Assembly (NCBI GenBank): GCA_026413225.1
Contig: CM048591.1
Span: forward strand, 39,401,803 to 39,465,802
Origin: Otis tarda
Taxonomy: Eukaryota > Chordata > Aves > Otidiformes > Otididae
Length of the DNA stretch: 64,000 bases
Direction: 5' to 3'
The translations under genes and the position numbers were made by a program. This document shows positions 1 through 12,500 of the stretch, piece by piece. The stretch's first letter is position 1, and every line of letters starts with the position of its first letter. The notes beneath the pieces were generated by a model that had not been told where the DNA came from, did no database searches, and saw only the letters and a list, made by a program, of their open reading frames with translations.

Positions 1-3000
1 ATTGGAAAAATAGTTCTGATAATGCCAAGTGTCTCAGTTTAACAGTTTAATAGAACAAGTTTAGAAACTATTTTTTATATAAAACTATTTTTTTAATAAA
101 CTGTTTTTTCATAGAAAAGTGGGAGTTCTTCTTAGTGTACAGTTTACAGTAAATCAGCTCAAAGTTACCTTGTGTGCTTTCTGGGCTGAGTTAGAGAATG
201 GACTTGAGAGTACAGACAAATCTTTATAGTTCTTCGGAAAAAATAAAAAAAAATTTGAAAAACCAAACAAACTGACAAACCCAAATGTGATAGCATTACT
301 TTGTCACACTACTATGACTTTAACTTCTAAGAAAAATGTCTTTAGATTAATACTACTTAGGCTTGAACATTTCTTTAAATAAAAAGATGAATAGTTTACT
401 ATAAAGAACAGTAACTTCTACTGTCTTTACAGTATTTCGCAATACAGTCAGGAAACCATATGTTCCGATAACTATTTTATTTATATATAGTTTGACCTTT
501 TATTAATAAATGTTGCTCTGACAGACTGGGGCAACTTCCACACTTGAAGACTGGCCCTTCCGCTTAGATGATGGATGGGGTCTGGCATCAAGTTCCTTTA
601 GCTGTCATTTTACCCATTTAACCTGTTTAATAAAGCTAATAATTTTTTACCTGTGAAATCATGCTGCAGGGTGCAATTCCAGTTAGATACACAAATTCCC
701 AAGTCCTGTAATTAAACTTGTATATTAAAGGTCAGCCCCTTACAAAAGGACCACATTTTAATGGGATTGTTTTTCTGCAATAGTGATTAATTTAATTAAG
801 TAATACAGGCTCAAAATTCCTATAATGGTAGCTGTACAGAACTCTGTGTATATAAACTATCTAAAGCTCGGCTAAACAAAAACCTGTTACTATAATGGAG
901 CCATTGTTTAATACCAGGTAGTTAGGGTGGCCAAACCTAAATGTTGGCAGCCAGATTCTAAATGCCGGATGTGCTGTGTTTGTGTTAAAAATTTTATTCC
1001 CTTTTTCTGAATCCTCCCCAGCTACTCCTTCATTCTTAATCTGATCATCTTCTCCATTGTTTTTTGTTTGGTTTTTTTTTTTCTGTATTCCCTGCATTTA
1101 TTATATATTCAGTTTGTCCTAGACTGAATTCAAAAGTAAAAAAATCTGTGCATGTGTATAAGTATTATTCTTTCAGAGTTAACATCAGTGACTGATTCAT
1201 TATCTGTTATTCTCCAGTCTGTTCATCTTATTATTATTTTTTAACAAGATAATGTTCTTACTCCTATGCTTTTACAAGCTTGACACCTTAGTCTGGAACT
1301 GCATTACGACTCCAGCACCTGGTTCATAAATCAGCTGCTGTTCTTTCCATCCTCCATTTTTCAAAATTAGATTTACTGCACCTGCAGAGCTGAAGTACGG
1401 GTCTTTTCAGCACTGGGTCATCAAGGACTGCTGCCAGTGATGCCACATCTCTGAGCAGGAAAGCTGCTTTCCTCCTTACCATTTATTTCTTTATTTGCAC
1501 AGCACTTCAGCTGCATAATGTGTTGAACCAACACTATAATTCTTACTGATATTCAGATGGATGTTCAGTTCAGAGAATTATAGTAGTTGATACAACATGT
1601 ACATAATTTGTACAAAATATGTAAAGCCTATAAGCAAACATAGACGTTACCACTTTATTATTCAGTTAATATTTATCTTAATAAATAATAAATAATGCTT
1701 TTCAGAATACTTTGGTACTTGACTAAAATACTTTTAAAAATGTAAGCTCTCATTCTTTGTTTCCCTAGGATCAGTATCTGCCAGGTCTTTTTTGTACTTG
1801 TATACAATGCAATTGATACTGATATTGATATTTACCACATGAAGTAACTAAGATCTAGCTTGAATATTATTCACACATACTCTATTTCTCTCTCCTGTCT
1901 CCCAATGGAGTTTTTTAAAAGTTTTTTTTCTGTTTTCCCTCCTTCACATCTGGTGAGCTTTCACTGAGTGAGGTATTCCTGGAGTCCGCAATACCTGCAT
2001 TGCATCAGCTCAGCCTGATCTCTTCTCTTTTAAGGCTTTTATCAGAAACTGGAATTAAAGACACGCAATGAAAGAAATAATACAAAAATGCAAGAAATAA
2101 TATGAAAAAGCTGTATCCAGTTACTGAACTAATGATATTTTAATTTAATTGATTGCAAGCAATGTACAATGATTGTTTCAAACTTCATTTATGACAGTAC
2201 TCACTCTTATTAATACAACAAAATTATTATGAGTGTCCAGCTATGTTGTTATGTTGCATAGGAAAATAATATGGTTCAAATAAATGTTATTTACTCAATA
2301 TACAAATGCATAGAGTATTTTTAATAGAGATTCTAAAGCCTCCTATAACTTGCATTCTACAAGAATACTTTTAGATTAAAAGCCATAGGATTCATGAACC
2401 AAATAAGTTACCTTGAATGGCTTTTATGACACTTAGCTTTACAAGCAATACTATTTTAAAAGCTATTGGGGTAACAGAAATATATTCATAATGCTTTAAA
2501 TTACTTTTTGTGAGCAGTTGATATTCAGAATTACTAATAATACTGGATGATGTGCTATGCCATGTTTTTAAATGAAAAAGAAATGATACAACAAAATTAC
2601 TAAGGTGTATTTGAAATCATATGGTGGATTAACTTGTATTTGAGTTACATGTAAAAGTGACATTATTAAAACATCCTTTTTAGTTAACTTTTCAAAACTT
2701 GTTCTACCAGTTTGATGTCTTATACCACTAGATGTCATCGTAGTTGATATAAAAGAACCAGTTTTGTATTAACTCCATGCTGCCTTCAGCCACTGGATGG
2801 CATCTTTTAATTGTTTTCAGGTGCAAGGCTTTTTAATAAGCTGATTTACACAAAACACATTATTTTAATGCTTCATTTAATGCTACAGTGCCTCTAAAAG
2901 CCTATGTTTGTAGACAAAAACTAACACTGATGTCTGAATTTTAGATTTTAATGAAGTCTAGAAAGATAATACTCAGAACTGCGATGTACATTTCAGTAGT

Positions 3001-5716
3001 TATACAATAGGCTTGCTTGAGGGAAGGTTTCTTGTGGGGCAGTTTCTGTGAGGGTTAGAGACATTTTGATCTGAAGAATTATTTCAGCCTCAGCAGAGAA
3101 ATTTCAGGTTTATTGAAAAGAACATGCAATTTACTGTGCTTAGTGTGGTGTTGAAAAGCATCTGTGTACTTGCTTATTTGGCATTTATCTAGCATATTAT
3201 GTGCAATAAAATTTCTTTTAGTACTGGGACAGTTAAGAAGGCATAGGCTGATACACAAGTATAACCTTTCAGCAACACAAATGTTTGATAAAGCATTGAG
3301 AGTCTGGTTTTGTTGAAGGGTACAAGGTTTTTCCAGGGTGGGTCTCTTCTCTTTTTTTTTTCGTTCACCACTTCTCACTGTCTTCACTTCCCTGATCTTG
3401 TGCAAACTCACCTCTTGCCTGGCACCAACAAACCAACTCGGAGCAAGAGTCCAAAGCCTCCCTCCCACCACTCCAGCAACCCAGAGAGAGACAAGTTCTC
3501 CTACCCCCAGCTCTGGGTTGGATGTTTTGGCCTTGCTGTGTGGGTGGGTGTGCCGGCGGAGCCAAATGTGAGTCACCTGCAGTGAGAGTTGGTTGGCTTC
3601 CCTCGCATCTGCAAGCAAAGCCTATCTGTGCTGAGGGTGGGGAGAGAGGCTACTCCAGCTCTTTCCTCCCTCAAGAGGCAGCAAGGTGTTTTCTTCCCTT
3701 GCCCTGGTTTCCCTGCTAATCTATGCTGCTAGCTTGCCTGTTCGACCGTAAATTAAGGCTGTGCATAGCTGGGTGGAGATTTGCCATGTTGCACAAGGGA
3801 TCCTTCTTGGGCACCTTCCACTGTAGTGGCAGCTTTGCAAGTGCTTCTGCTTCCCTGGAACTGGAGGCAGATGGCCACTGGGGCTCCTCGTGGAGTCCCA
3901 GGAGCGCAGGCCATTACGCTGATGGGCTGTGACTCCCAGCAACGGTGGTACAAGAGGGGTGTGTACAGCTTTTATCTCAAAGCTCAGCTCTGCTTGCGGA
4001 GTTATTTTTGTAATACTCTCTTGTTAAAAAATCATGTTATTGGTTGTTTAATATTACATCAGAGCAATTTTAAAGCCCATTGAGATAGGCGAAGATGGTG
4101 CCTAGGCCTTCACACAGATTTTAACAAGCCCCATGGGCTGCAGTGCTAAATTCAGTCTAGTTTTTAAATTAAAATTCAAAGAATCTCTCGGTTATACATC
4201 TGTATTTACATCATTTACCTACAGGGAAATGTAAAGACCCCTTCTTCCGAACAAAGAAATACAACTTATCACTTGCCTTCACACATACATAGCTTTAAGT
4301 ATACTTTTAAAATGTCTCTAAGATATTAAGAAATTTCATCTCCAGTATGAAATTAATCTCGTGAAGTTCATGTTGATACCAACTAAAGGTGGGTCTTTGT
4401 TCTAACTAAATAAGAGTGTAAAAAGTATAATAAAGTTTGCTTTTGGAGACTTTTCTTATATACAAAAGGAATTAATACAAGCAGAGATAAAGCTTACAGA
4501 CTGCTGTAAATTGGCACAGGTCTGTACACTGTTAGATTTTTTACACTTGAGTAAGCCAAAACACCTGATGTTTTTTTAGTCTACATTGTTGCCTCAAGTG
4601 TCTTCAGGTCTATCTGTATGTATGGTGCATTTAACTAGTCAGGATTCCAGAATCTGAAAATAATTGGAAAAAAAAACCCCACCCTGTCTTTGTGGGCTGG
4701 AAGTCTAGTGTAATACCTTGGTGGCTGATCACCTGCCTTTAAAAAACAAAACAAAGCAAACTCCTTTTGGCCACTGAGTAAGATATACTTTAACCCATGA
4801 TCATCCCCCTGGTTTTGGAAACTGGGTATTTTTTCCACAGAGTAATCACCACCTTGACTTCCACTGCCTAAGAGTTTAAGTGCAACCTTTTCTGCAATGA
4901 TTTGCGTGTTACATCTAGAAGCAGAGGTATGCAGTTAGCCTTAATTATTGACAAGAACACATCAGTAGACTTAATGGGAGAAGTATGAATCTGTCAAGTG
5001 CATCTCTTCATGTTTGAACAGCAAACATAATTGGGAATACCTGAGGAAACCAGAGGAATATTATGAAGCCTCAGTGGAGCGCTTTCAAGCAAAAAAGTGT
5101 CAATAAATTGAGTGCATTAATTAATGAAAGGTTAAATGAGCAGACTGAATCAGCAGTTCAGTCACTGATCATTATAATGCTAAGAATCTAATTACTTAAT
5201 CCACTAATTTATGCAGTGTAACATCTACAGCGCTTCCAGTTTACAAATAATTGAACAGGACTTTGCTAATCCAATCTCATATTAAATCTAAAGTGATTTA
5301 CTTTATTTTAAGATGTTTGCTGTCTTCATTGTGAAGCATTTTATACCATGACCTGTCAATTTCCTCTGTGGAGTAACAGACTCCTTAACTTCTCTTCCTG
5401 TGTTCCATTTTTCCATGCTCACTATCTGCCCCTCCAGTCCCAGCTGTAGCTACTATCCCTCCCAATAGACCTCTCTGCAGTAATAGTCACAGGTAGCGTG
5501 CACTGGGCAAGCACTAAAAATTATGCTGATCAATCTTCTCTTTCTCATTCTCCTACCCCTCCTAGCTGTGTTGCTGTAGCACCCAAGGACACTGTTCCCA
5601 TTGTGGGAGGCTGGGAGGTGCTGCATGTAGCGAACACCCTTTGCTCTGAAGGCCAAGGTCTTCCTGTTTGTTTCTTTGACATTATCAAGGTGTCTTTAGT
5701 GTGATGTGAGCTCTCA
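1..5716. other. AT-rich unique noncoding sequence
   Basis: No reading frame here has a recognisable domain, and no transposon signature was seen. The sequence is AT-rich with short A and T runs (for example a T run near 1071-1082). A more GC-rich patch lies at about 3300-3960 and is listed separately. The stretch at about 540-680 reads as moderately complex unique sequence and could be a conserved noncoding element, but that is a guess without an alignment. Confidence 0.6.
3300..3960. other. GC-richer patch, no recognised gene
   Basis: This 0.6-kb patch has clearly more G, C and CpG than its flanks and supports several overlapping open frames on both strands. The longest is 179 codons on the minus strand (3079-3618). 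The predicted proteins show no domain, signal peptide or family resemblance I recognise, and frames open on both strands at once, which is what raised GC content alone produces. It could be a small regulatory element, an exon of a noncoding RNA, or an old repeat I do not recognise. Confidence 0.3.
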
Positions 5717-6601
5717 ATAACTGCTGTAGTTTAGTTCTGCTTGGAAGCAAGCTACAGAGTCTTTCACTCACTCTCCCCACCCTCTGAGGGAATGAGAGAG
5801 AGATAATATATAAAAGGCTCGAGGTCTGAGATAAGGATAGGGAGAGATCATTCAAGTTACTGTTACAGACAAAACAGACTCAACTTGGGGAAAACTATTT
5901 ATTATTATTAATAAAACCAAAGCAGGATAATGAGGAAGAGAACAAAAACAACTTGCCCCCACCCCTACTTCTTCCTGGGCTTAATTTTAAATTATTTCTA
6001 CCTCCTTCCCACACTGGAGGAAAACAGGGCGGGGAATAAGGAACGGGGGTTATGGTCAGTTCATCACGTTGCTTTCCGCCACTTCTTCATCAGAGGAAGA
6101 ACTCCTCACATTCCTCCCCTGCTGTAGCATGAGGTCCCTCTCCCAGGCTACAGTCCTTCATGAACTGCTCCAGCGAGTGTTGTTTTTCCATGGGGTGCAG
6201 TCGGTCAGGAACTGGCTGTCCCAGCGGGCCTTCCACGGGCCACAGCCTCCTTCAGGCATCCACCTGCCCTGGCATGGGGTCCTCTATGGGCTGCAGATGG
6301 ATCTCTGCTCCTCCGTGGGCTGCAGGGGAATCTTGTCAGGAGTGAATTTACTCCTCCCTTTCCTTCTTCACTGACCTTGACATCTGCAGCCGTGCCTCTC
6401 ACAATAAATTCTTCGCAATCATGCTCAGGTAGATGCCTCTCAGGTTCTCTTCACATCTCCTGTCTTCTTCAGCCAGGCTGGGCCAAGTTGGGCCCAGACA
6501 GCCACCTGGTGGGAGGCCAGAGGGTGAGAGCTGCAAGGCCTAGAAGGCTTACACCTCCCTCTCTCTGCACCCCACTTATGCTTCTTCACTTCCTCTCTTC
6601 G

Positions 6602-6869
6602 CCCCCCCCCTCCCCCTCCCCCTCCCCCTCCCCTCCCCCTCCCCCTCCCCCTCCCCTCCCCTCCCCCTCCCCTCCCCCTCCCCTCCCCCTCCCCTCCCCT
6701 CCCCTCCCCTCCCCCTCCCCTCCCCCTCCCCTCCCCTCCCCCTCCCCCTCCCCCTCCCCCTCCCCTCCCCCTCCCCCTCCCCTCCCCTCCTCCCCTCCCC
6801 TCCCCCTCCCCCCTCCCCTCCCCCTCCCCCTCCCCCTCCCCCTCCCCTCCCCCTCCCCCTCCCTCCCTT
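6602..6869. repeat. (CCCCT/CCCT)n microsatellite inside LTR
   Basis: This is about 268 bp made only of C and T on the plus strand, in CCCCCT, CCCCT and CCCT units. It lies at the position where sibling LTRs carry only a short mixed pyrimidine tract of about 40 bp (for example 16045-16090). The minus strand, which is the LTR sense strand, is therefore a long GGGGA-type tract with many G-runs, able in principle to form G-quadruplexes. It sits directly next to the LTR TATA-like box on the transcribed side. Long proline/serine or glycine/glutamate open frames across it are by-products of the repeat. Confidence 0.95.
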
Positions 6870-6877
6870 CTTAAGTA
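6870..6877 (-). promoter_or_regulatory. Decayed LTR TATA-like box
   Basis: Plus-strand CTTAAGTA is the counterpart of CTTAAATA (TATTTAAG in sense) in the other family A copies. One base has changed here, which probably weakens it. Confidence 0.5.
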
Positions 6878-7035
6878 CCTTACCACAGAGGCATTACCAC
6901 TGTTGCCAACTGGCTCAGCCCTGGGCAGTGGTGGGTCCACCCCTAGACCCAGGCAGGTCCACTGGACAGAGAGGAAACTTCTAGCACCTTCTCACAGAAG
7001 ACCCCTCTGCTACACAAAACCAATACAATAACAAA

Positions 7036-7054
7036 TTTTTTTTTTTTTTTTTTT
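7036..7054. repeat. T19 homopolymer next to LTR
   Basis: A run of 19 T begins four bases after the downstream target duplication of the LTR at 5722-7027. Confidence 0.9.
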
Positions 7055-9004
7055 ACTGATGATGACTCTTCAGCACAGGTAATTTCAGCCTGCCGTTTCT
7101 TCTGTTCCTTCCCGTATTTTTAAAATGCTTGTTTGTACCTAATAAAATTGTCTGTATTTGTTTCACTTACAATTTTAGATGGTAGGTTTCTTTTTTGGAG
7201 TTTGAATTAAGATTTCAGGAAGAAATTCTGAGTTTCCGAATAAACATAGAAAGGGCCAGAACATTACCCATTACACTTTATTTTTGCTAGCTAGGAAACT
7301 TAAGCACAACAGAAAAATAGCTCTTTTGTTGAGACCAAGCTTTCAGTCAGTGGGTGGAACTTACTCCATATTTGAATTGTCTGTGAAAGTCTATTCCCTG
7401 CTGTACTTCTTTTTTTTTTTTTTTTTTTTTTAATTATTATTTTAGCTGTTCTGCAACTGCTCTACCATTCTGCCATAGCGAGAAATACAGAAGTAGTATG
7501 TGAGGGAAAAGAACAACTATATTTAGCTGTTATTTATAGTCTTCCTGAAGTCTTCTGCTTTCTAAGTATTTTAGGGAAATTTTAAGAATGTTAAGCATAC
7601 TTCTGCTCCTTCAGGAAACTTTCAGGTAAACTGAGTTCCTGTCCACTTGCAGGATTAGGAGGCATAAGGATTTTTAATACAATCTGACAATGGAAAGGAT
7701 GAATCATAGGAAATTTATACATAAAAATGAACACTTTGGTTTTCATTAAGATAATTCAATTAAGAGCTCCCTGTGAAAAAGGGAAAAAGAAAAGAAACCT
7801 GGATCAACCCATTGTGTAAGATGTGATGTTTAAAGGTTAGAAAAATAGCTTTATTTTAATAACTTCTTTATGTGTAGTCCCTTCTTTCATTTACTATCAT
7901 GCTGTTTGATGTGCCCTGCAAAGGACTGCAGCAAACCAGTGTCTTTATGAACCCAGTGTGTTGCCATACTGAATTATACTCTAGAAAACAGCAGAGGTAA
8001 GGAGCTTTCAAGCAGCCTTTACTGTTCTGCCATGTTCTCATGCACTAATTCATAGCAAGACACCCTGAATGTATTCCATCAAATTTGATTTTATCATGTT
8101 CAAACATGTTTGCTGTTATAACCTTGAAACATTTCTTCATGCCAGTTGTAAAGTCCATTGTGGGTGTTGTAACTGACAGGTGTTTCTATACTGAACAGAA
8201 CCAAAAATGCTTTTGTTAAATAAATAGGACACACAAAAAGGGTTCTACCAAATTTTTAACAGTATTTGTGATTTACAAAGATCCAGCTATTGCCGTAAGT
8301 GAGTTATGTGTGAATGATTACACATTGTTTTCTGGTGCCTTTCAGAGGAAAAAAAATCCATGCTCTTTAACTGCTAACTAATACTTGAGAAACTAGGTAA
8401 TTAAATTTCTCTTTAAAATATGAGGAGAGGAAAATGTAGCATTTGCATTAGTCTTTCATGTTTAGTATGACTTAAATAGTAAGTGACAACATGATAGTAA
8501 AAATACCAAGCTACACCACACTCAGAAACTGATTGCAGTTTATTATTCAACTAGATTGTACTCCATATAAAAGGAGGTCCTTTTAAAGAGAAGGACATTG
8601 AAACATTTTTCTCAGATGAGTTTCTTGCTAGGTAGTTCTTTCACTACATTTGTAAAGTTCCTCTGTTTAATGGCTTATTCTGTTATAAATTCACTGAAAG
8701 CATCTTTACACAAATTCTGCATAAGTAAAGCTACAGGAGACTTAAACTTGGTAGCCATTTAGAGAGTGCCTGTTTGCAGAAGGGATTTTCTTTTCTGAAA
8801 TCAAAAGACTTTCTTAGGTGCATACCTTGTCTGACTGCATTTATGTTTTTAGGACCAGGAGTCCCTAAGAGTGTAAGTTAAGCAGCCTGGGTCAGCTTAA
8901 AGTTGTTACTTTATGATCATTACTGTCACCTATTGAAAGACTTTGTGTGACAGTGTTTAGGATCAATAAAGCACAATCCCTCTTCCAAAGAGCTTGTAAT
9001 TTAA
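7055..9004. other. AT-rich unique noncoding sequence
   Basis: I see no gene or recognisable mobile element. A T22 homopolymer lies at 7410-7431. The remainder is complex AT-rich sequence with frequent stops in all frames. Confidence 0.6.
7410..7431. repeat. T22 homopolymer
   Basis: This is an uninterrupted T run. No LINE or SINE body adjoins it, so it does not mark a recognisable retrotransposon tail. Confidence 0.9.
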
Positions 9005-9009
9005 TGTGT

Positions 9010-9538
9010 TGTCATGATTTAACCCCAGCCAGCAACTAAGCACCACATAGTTACTCACTTACTTCCCCCCAGTGAGACCGGGTAGAGAATCAGAAGAGTA
9101 AAAGTGAGGAAACTCATGGGTTGAGATAAATTCAGTTTAATAGGTAAAGCAAAGGCCATGCACATAAGCAAAACAAAACAAGGAATTCATCGGCAGGCAG
9201 GTGTTCAGCCACCTCCAGGAAAACTGCTCTCCATCACGTGTAACAGTTACTTGGGAAGACAAACACCATAACTCTGAATTTCCCTCGCCTTCCTTTTTCT
9301 TCCCCCAGCTTTATATGCTGTCTTGTCTGTGTCCCCTCCCAACATCTTGTGTACCCGCAGCCTACTTGCTAGTGGGTCGCATGAGAAGCAGAAAAGGCCT
9401 TAGGTCTGTGTAAGCACTGCTCAGGAATAGCTAGAACATCCCTGTATTATCAATACTGTTTTCAGCACAAATCAAAAACATAGACTCATACTAGCTACTG
9501 TGAAGAAAACTGACTTTATCCCAGCCAAACCCAGCACA
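9010..9538 (-). mobile_element. Solo LTR, family B (ERVL-type)
   Basis: This 529-bp element starts TGTCATGATTTAACCCC and ends CCCAGCACA on the plus strand. Read on the minus strand it starts TGTGCTGGGTTTGGCTGGGA, a start I recognise as typical of a very common avian ERVL-type LTR. The flanks TGTGT (9005-9009) and TATGT (9539-9543) are a 5-bp duplication with one mismatch. In sense direction it has a CATATAAA TATA box (plus-strand 9311-9318 region) and an ATTAAA polyadenylation signal (9136-9141). There is no internal region or second LTR. Family A copies share its layout but little of its sequence. Confidence 0.88.
9136..9141 (-). promoter_or_regulatory. LTR polyadenylation signal ATTAAA
   Basis: Plus-strand TTTAAT gives ATTAAA in the LTR sense direction, upstream of the LTR 3' end as expected for the R/U5 region. 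Confidence 0.55.
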
Positions 9539-9543
9539 TATGT

Positions 9544-12500
9544 AAGGCCTGTCTTTAGTGCACCTTACAGTTCTGCAGTGAACCATACAGGTACCTTGAG
9601 CTAGCTGGTCTTTTACCTGATTCTTTTGCAAGTATTAGCTGCCTCCTTTTTAGGAATTTCACATATTAGATTCATTCTTGACATATATAGATTTTCGTTT
9701 GCCACATAAATACATTTTGTTGCAATACTGAAAAGGTGATATTTGTATGATGCTGTAAGGATGTGTGCTGAAGCTTTGCTTCAGTATTGGCAACTGTCGG
9801 GATCTGTGGGTAAATGCTTTCAAAACCAGTGACAGAATTTACTTCGTACTGTTTTGAATAGTTGCTCTCATGAGGTTGAGGAAATGTTTGTTTCATTTGA
9901 GCACTTAGCTTTCTGATTCCTTAATTTAACTGCAGTAGAGGTTTCATGCATTTATAATGCAGTTAAAAATAGAGGAGCAAGAACTAATGTTGTAAGAGTG
10001 ATATATGCATGCAAACACTGTACCAACTCAACTAAGAACTAAAATAACACGTCAAAAATAGGTATTGTTTCTTGCGGAGGATTTTTTTTTTCCCCCCATG
10101 TTAGAATATAGGAGTAACGTTAAGAGACCAGGGAACCACTATACGATGCAGTCATCTTAGAAAGCTCAATCCAGCAGCTCCTCAGAGGAAAGTTAGGAGG
10201 TGATTTGATTAGTGTTAGCAAACACTTGGTAAAATGACATTATGTTCTAACAGACAGGTGTACCAGGAGTCGTGGATGGAAGACAGCAAGTTTTAATCTA
10301 AAAGAAAAGCACATGCTTGCAACAACCACAGGACTGTCCATTGCAAAGGATAACAGTTGCCAGAAGCTAGCTTCCTTTCAATTTTAAAATCATAATTAGA
10401 TGTTTTGTGTCATGTATGCATTTCCATGCAGTTGTGATCCCTCCAAGAAAGTGCTGCTGTTTATCCACACAGGTGATTGAAGTGAATGACCCTTTCTGAC
10501 CTTGACAGACCCAGTATGAATCTATCTGTACAGCAAAGTATTTGTGCAATGCTGGTTGATTTCATTTAGTTGCACCTGCACTTACTATCATGGCCCACTT
10601 TTCCCTCTGTAGATGGGATTCAGCTTTGTTAGCTGAGTTGTTTATTCATTGGCATGACTTGTTTACTTCTCAGGTTTTTATGGGAGTTGGTGCGTAAGCA
10701 ATAGGATTATGTTGAGGAAAGCCACCATACCCGTGATGCAGTAGGACCATACCCTGCTATATACTGAAAGAGGCTGAGCAGTGCTTCTGCTATGAGTATC
10801 CCATTCACATTCAACACTGGGAGGATAAATTGTAGTCAGGTGCTTTGTGTTGGGTGAAACCTTGCATCAGTCCAGCAGGCAGAGAAGTGGTGAAAAGGTT
10901 TGTAGACCAGAAGTCAAGCACCTGTAGAGAGGCATTTAGGTGGAAGAATTGCCTTTACAGATACTGTTACTGAACGCATCTTACATTTTCATAATGTAAT
11001 TTTACAGTGCAATTAAAATCCTCCTTTTTAGAAACCTAGCTTGAATATATTTTAAAAAATATGTAGATGGAGGGAAATTCAACAAAAGGATAATCCTCAG
11101 TGATTTCAGCACCATTTGTTTAGAAAAAAACAATATGGATAGTGTAAGAATTTGAGTTTGAATGGATACTATTGTAATGCAAGACATTTTTTAAGCTCCT
11201 CAGCAATTCCCTTCTGTATTAGTTTTCTGGATCTCTATCATTAGGATTGTACGGGGCATTTATTTTAATAATGCATTTTTTGTGCACAGTTGTTATGTTG
11301 TTTATAAATATTTATGAACAGATCCAAAACTGTTCAAACTTGCAGGTGTCAGATTTTGGGAGATGGGCCAACATGTAAAGGGATTCTTCGTGGATGCTTA
11401 GATGTTCAGTTAAAGGTAGAAAGACACTTATGGTTCTGATTTTATTTTCAGAAAGGTTCTGATTTTATTTTCATTATTTTCTCAGCCTTGGAGAAGATCA
11501 AGGCTGACGAAAACTACAATGGAAAACTTATGGGAAATGTAAAATTGTAATGGATGTGTCCAGATTACATGTAACTATTAAATTTAGTTGTTAAATATGC
11601 TGCTGCATTTGCTGAGAAAAGTACATTTTCCTGGCCCTTTTCAGTGGCTAAGGTAATCTACTGCCATCATTTGTTTATGCACAAGCATGACAGAAACATC
11701 CTGTTAGCAATTACAAACTACAGGAAAGCATTTTTTTTAAAAAAAACCTCATGCTTCTCTTCAAGTGTCGCAAATACTTAAGGGATGTGGCTAGTTTAAT
11801 GAGCTCATTATCTGTTTTAGGTAATGCTTTCACTTTTTAACTTTTTAAAGACTATTTACTGCAACTTTACACTGTAAAGATATTGGAAACTATATTTTAA
11901 AAAAGAAAGAAGCTACATTCCACCCTTCCCCAAATATTTTTCATGTTAAAATTTCTCTCCTTATGCATAATGCACTGAGTTTCTGGTTACTTGAAGGTGA
12001 GCTAAGGGGGATTTGCCTGTTTTCTAAAAGCGTGAACTCCGTGTGTACCTCCAACACCTTGCAATAAGCTGGATTTATTTAAGCATCTGTATCCTAGTCA
12101 GCAGTTTTATGTTTCTTTTAGCTACTGAAATTTGTAAATTCTTTTTCAGTTGCCACTAAGATTTTATTTTCAGAATACAAATATGATTCAACCCTAAGAA
12201 ATTAACATGTTGTGAGATCTATGAATTTAACTTAGTGATGCAAAGTGTTGGTGATTGAAATGCTAAATGAATGCTGTTTCTGTGTTTAATACATACTGAT
12301 TGTTCTCAACTTGGAAATTGCTAGTGTTCTCATATGGCAAATTATTGTCAAGGTTATTTCAAGTATAATATGATATCAGGATTTATCTGTTTCTGGTAAT
12401 CAGGAAAATGGAAATGGTTTGGAAGATTTTGGGATTCAGGCTCTTGTACAAAATACTGAATTTCTTATCTGTCCTATTGCTGCCCCTCTTACCAGAAGGA

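Larger units (their letters stand above)
5722..7027 (-). mobile_element. Solo LTR, family A (ERVL-type), older and expanded copy
   Basis: This is a solo long terminal repeat of the same family as those at 15140, 18113, 21019, 34634 and 39380. It starts TGCTGTAGTTTAG and ends CCAATACA on the plus strand. It is flanked by the perfect 5-bp duplication ATAAC (5717-5721 and 7028-7032). The sense strand is minus, judged from AATAAA (plus-strand TTTATT at 5898-5903) and a decayed TATA box (6870-6877). The copy is 1306 bp, against 1129-1158 bp in its relatives, because of the CCCCT array at 6602-6869. It has lost most CpGs seen in the younger copies, its CCAAT box has mutated, and one internal tandem unit is missing. 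No retroviral genes remain. A 5-bp duplication fits ERVL-class integration. Confidence 0.9.

Noticed and set aside
3079-3618. 179-codon minus-strand frame as a protein gene
   Set aside because: It has no domain, competing frames on the other strand, and a local GC rise that explains the open frame.
6377-6940. 165-166 codon proline/serine-rich and glycine/glutamate-rich frames
   Set aside because: They are translations of the CCCCT repeat in both directions and lie inside an LTR. There is no gene context.
7036-7054. Poly(T) as the tail of a minus-strand retrotransposon
   Set aside because: No LINE or SINE body lies beside it. The LTR ends before it with a clean target duplication.
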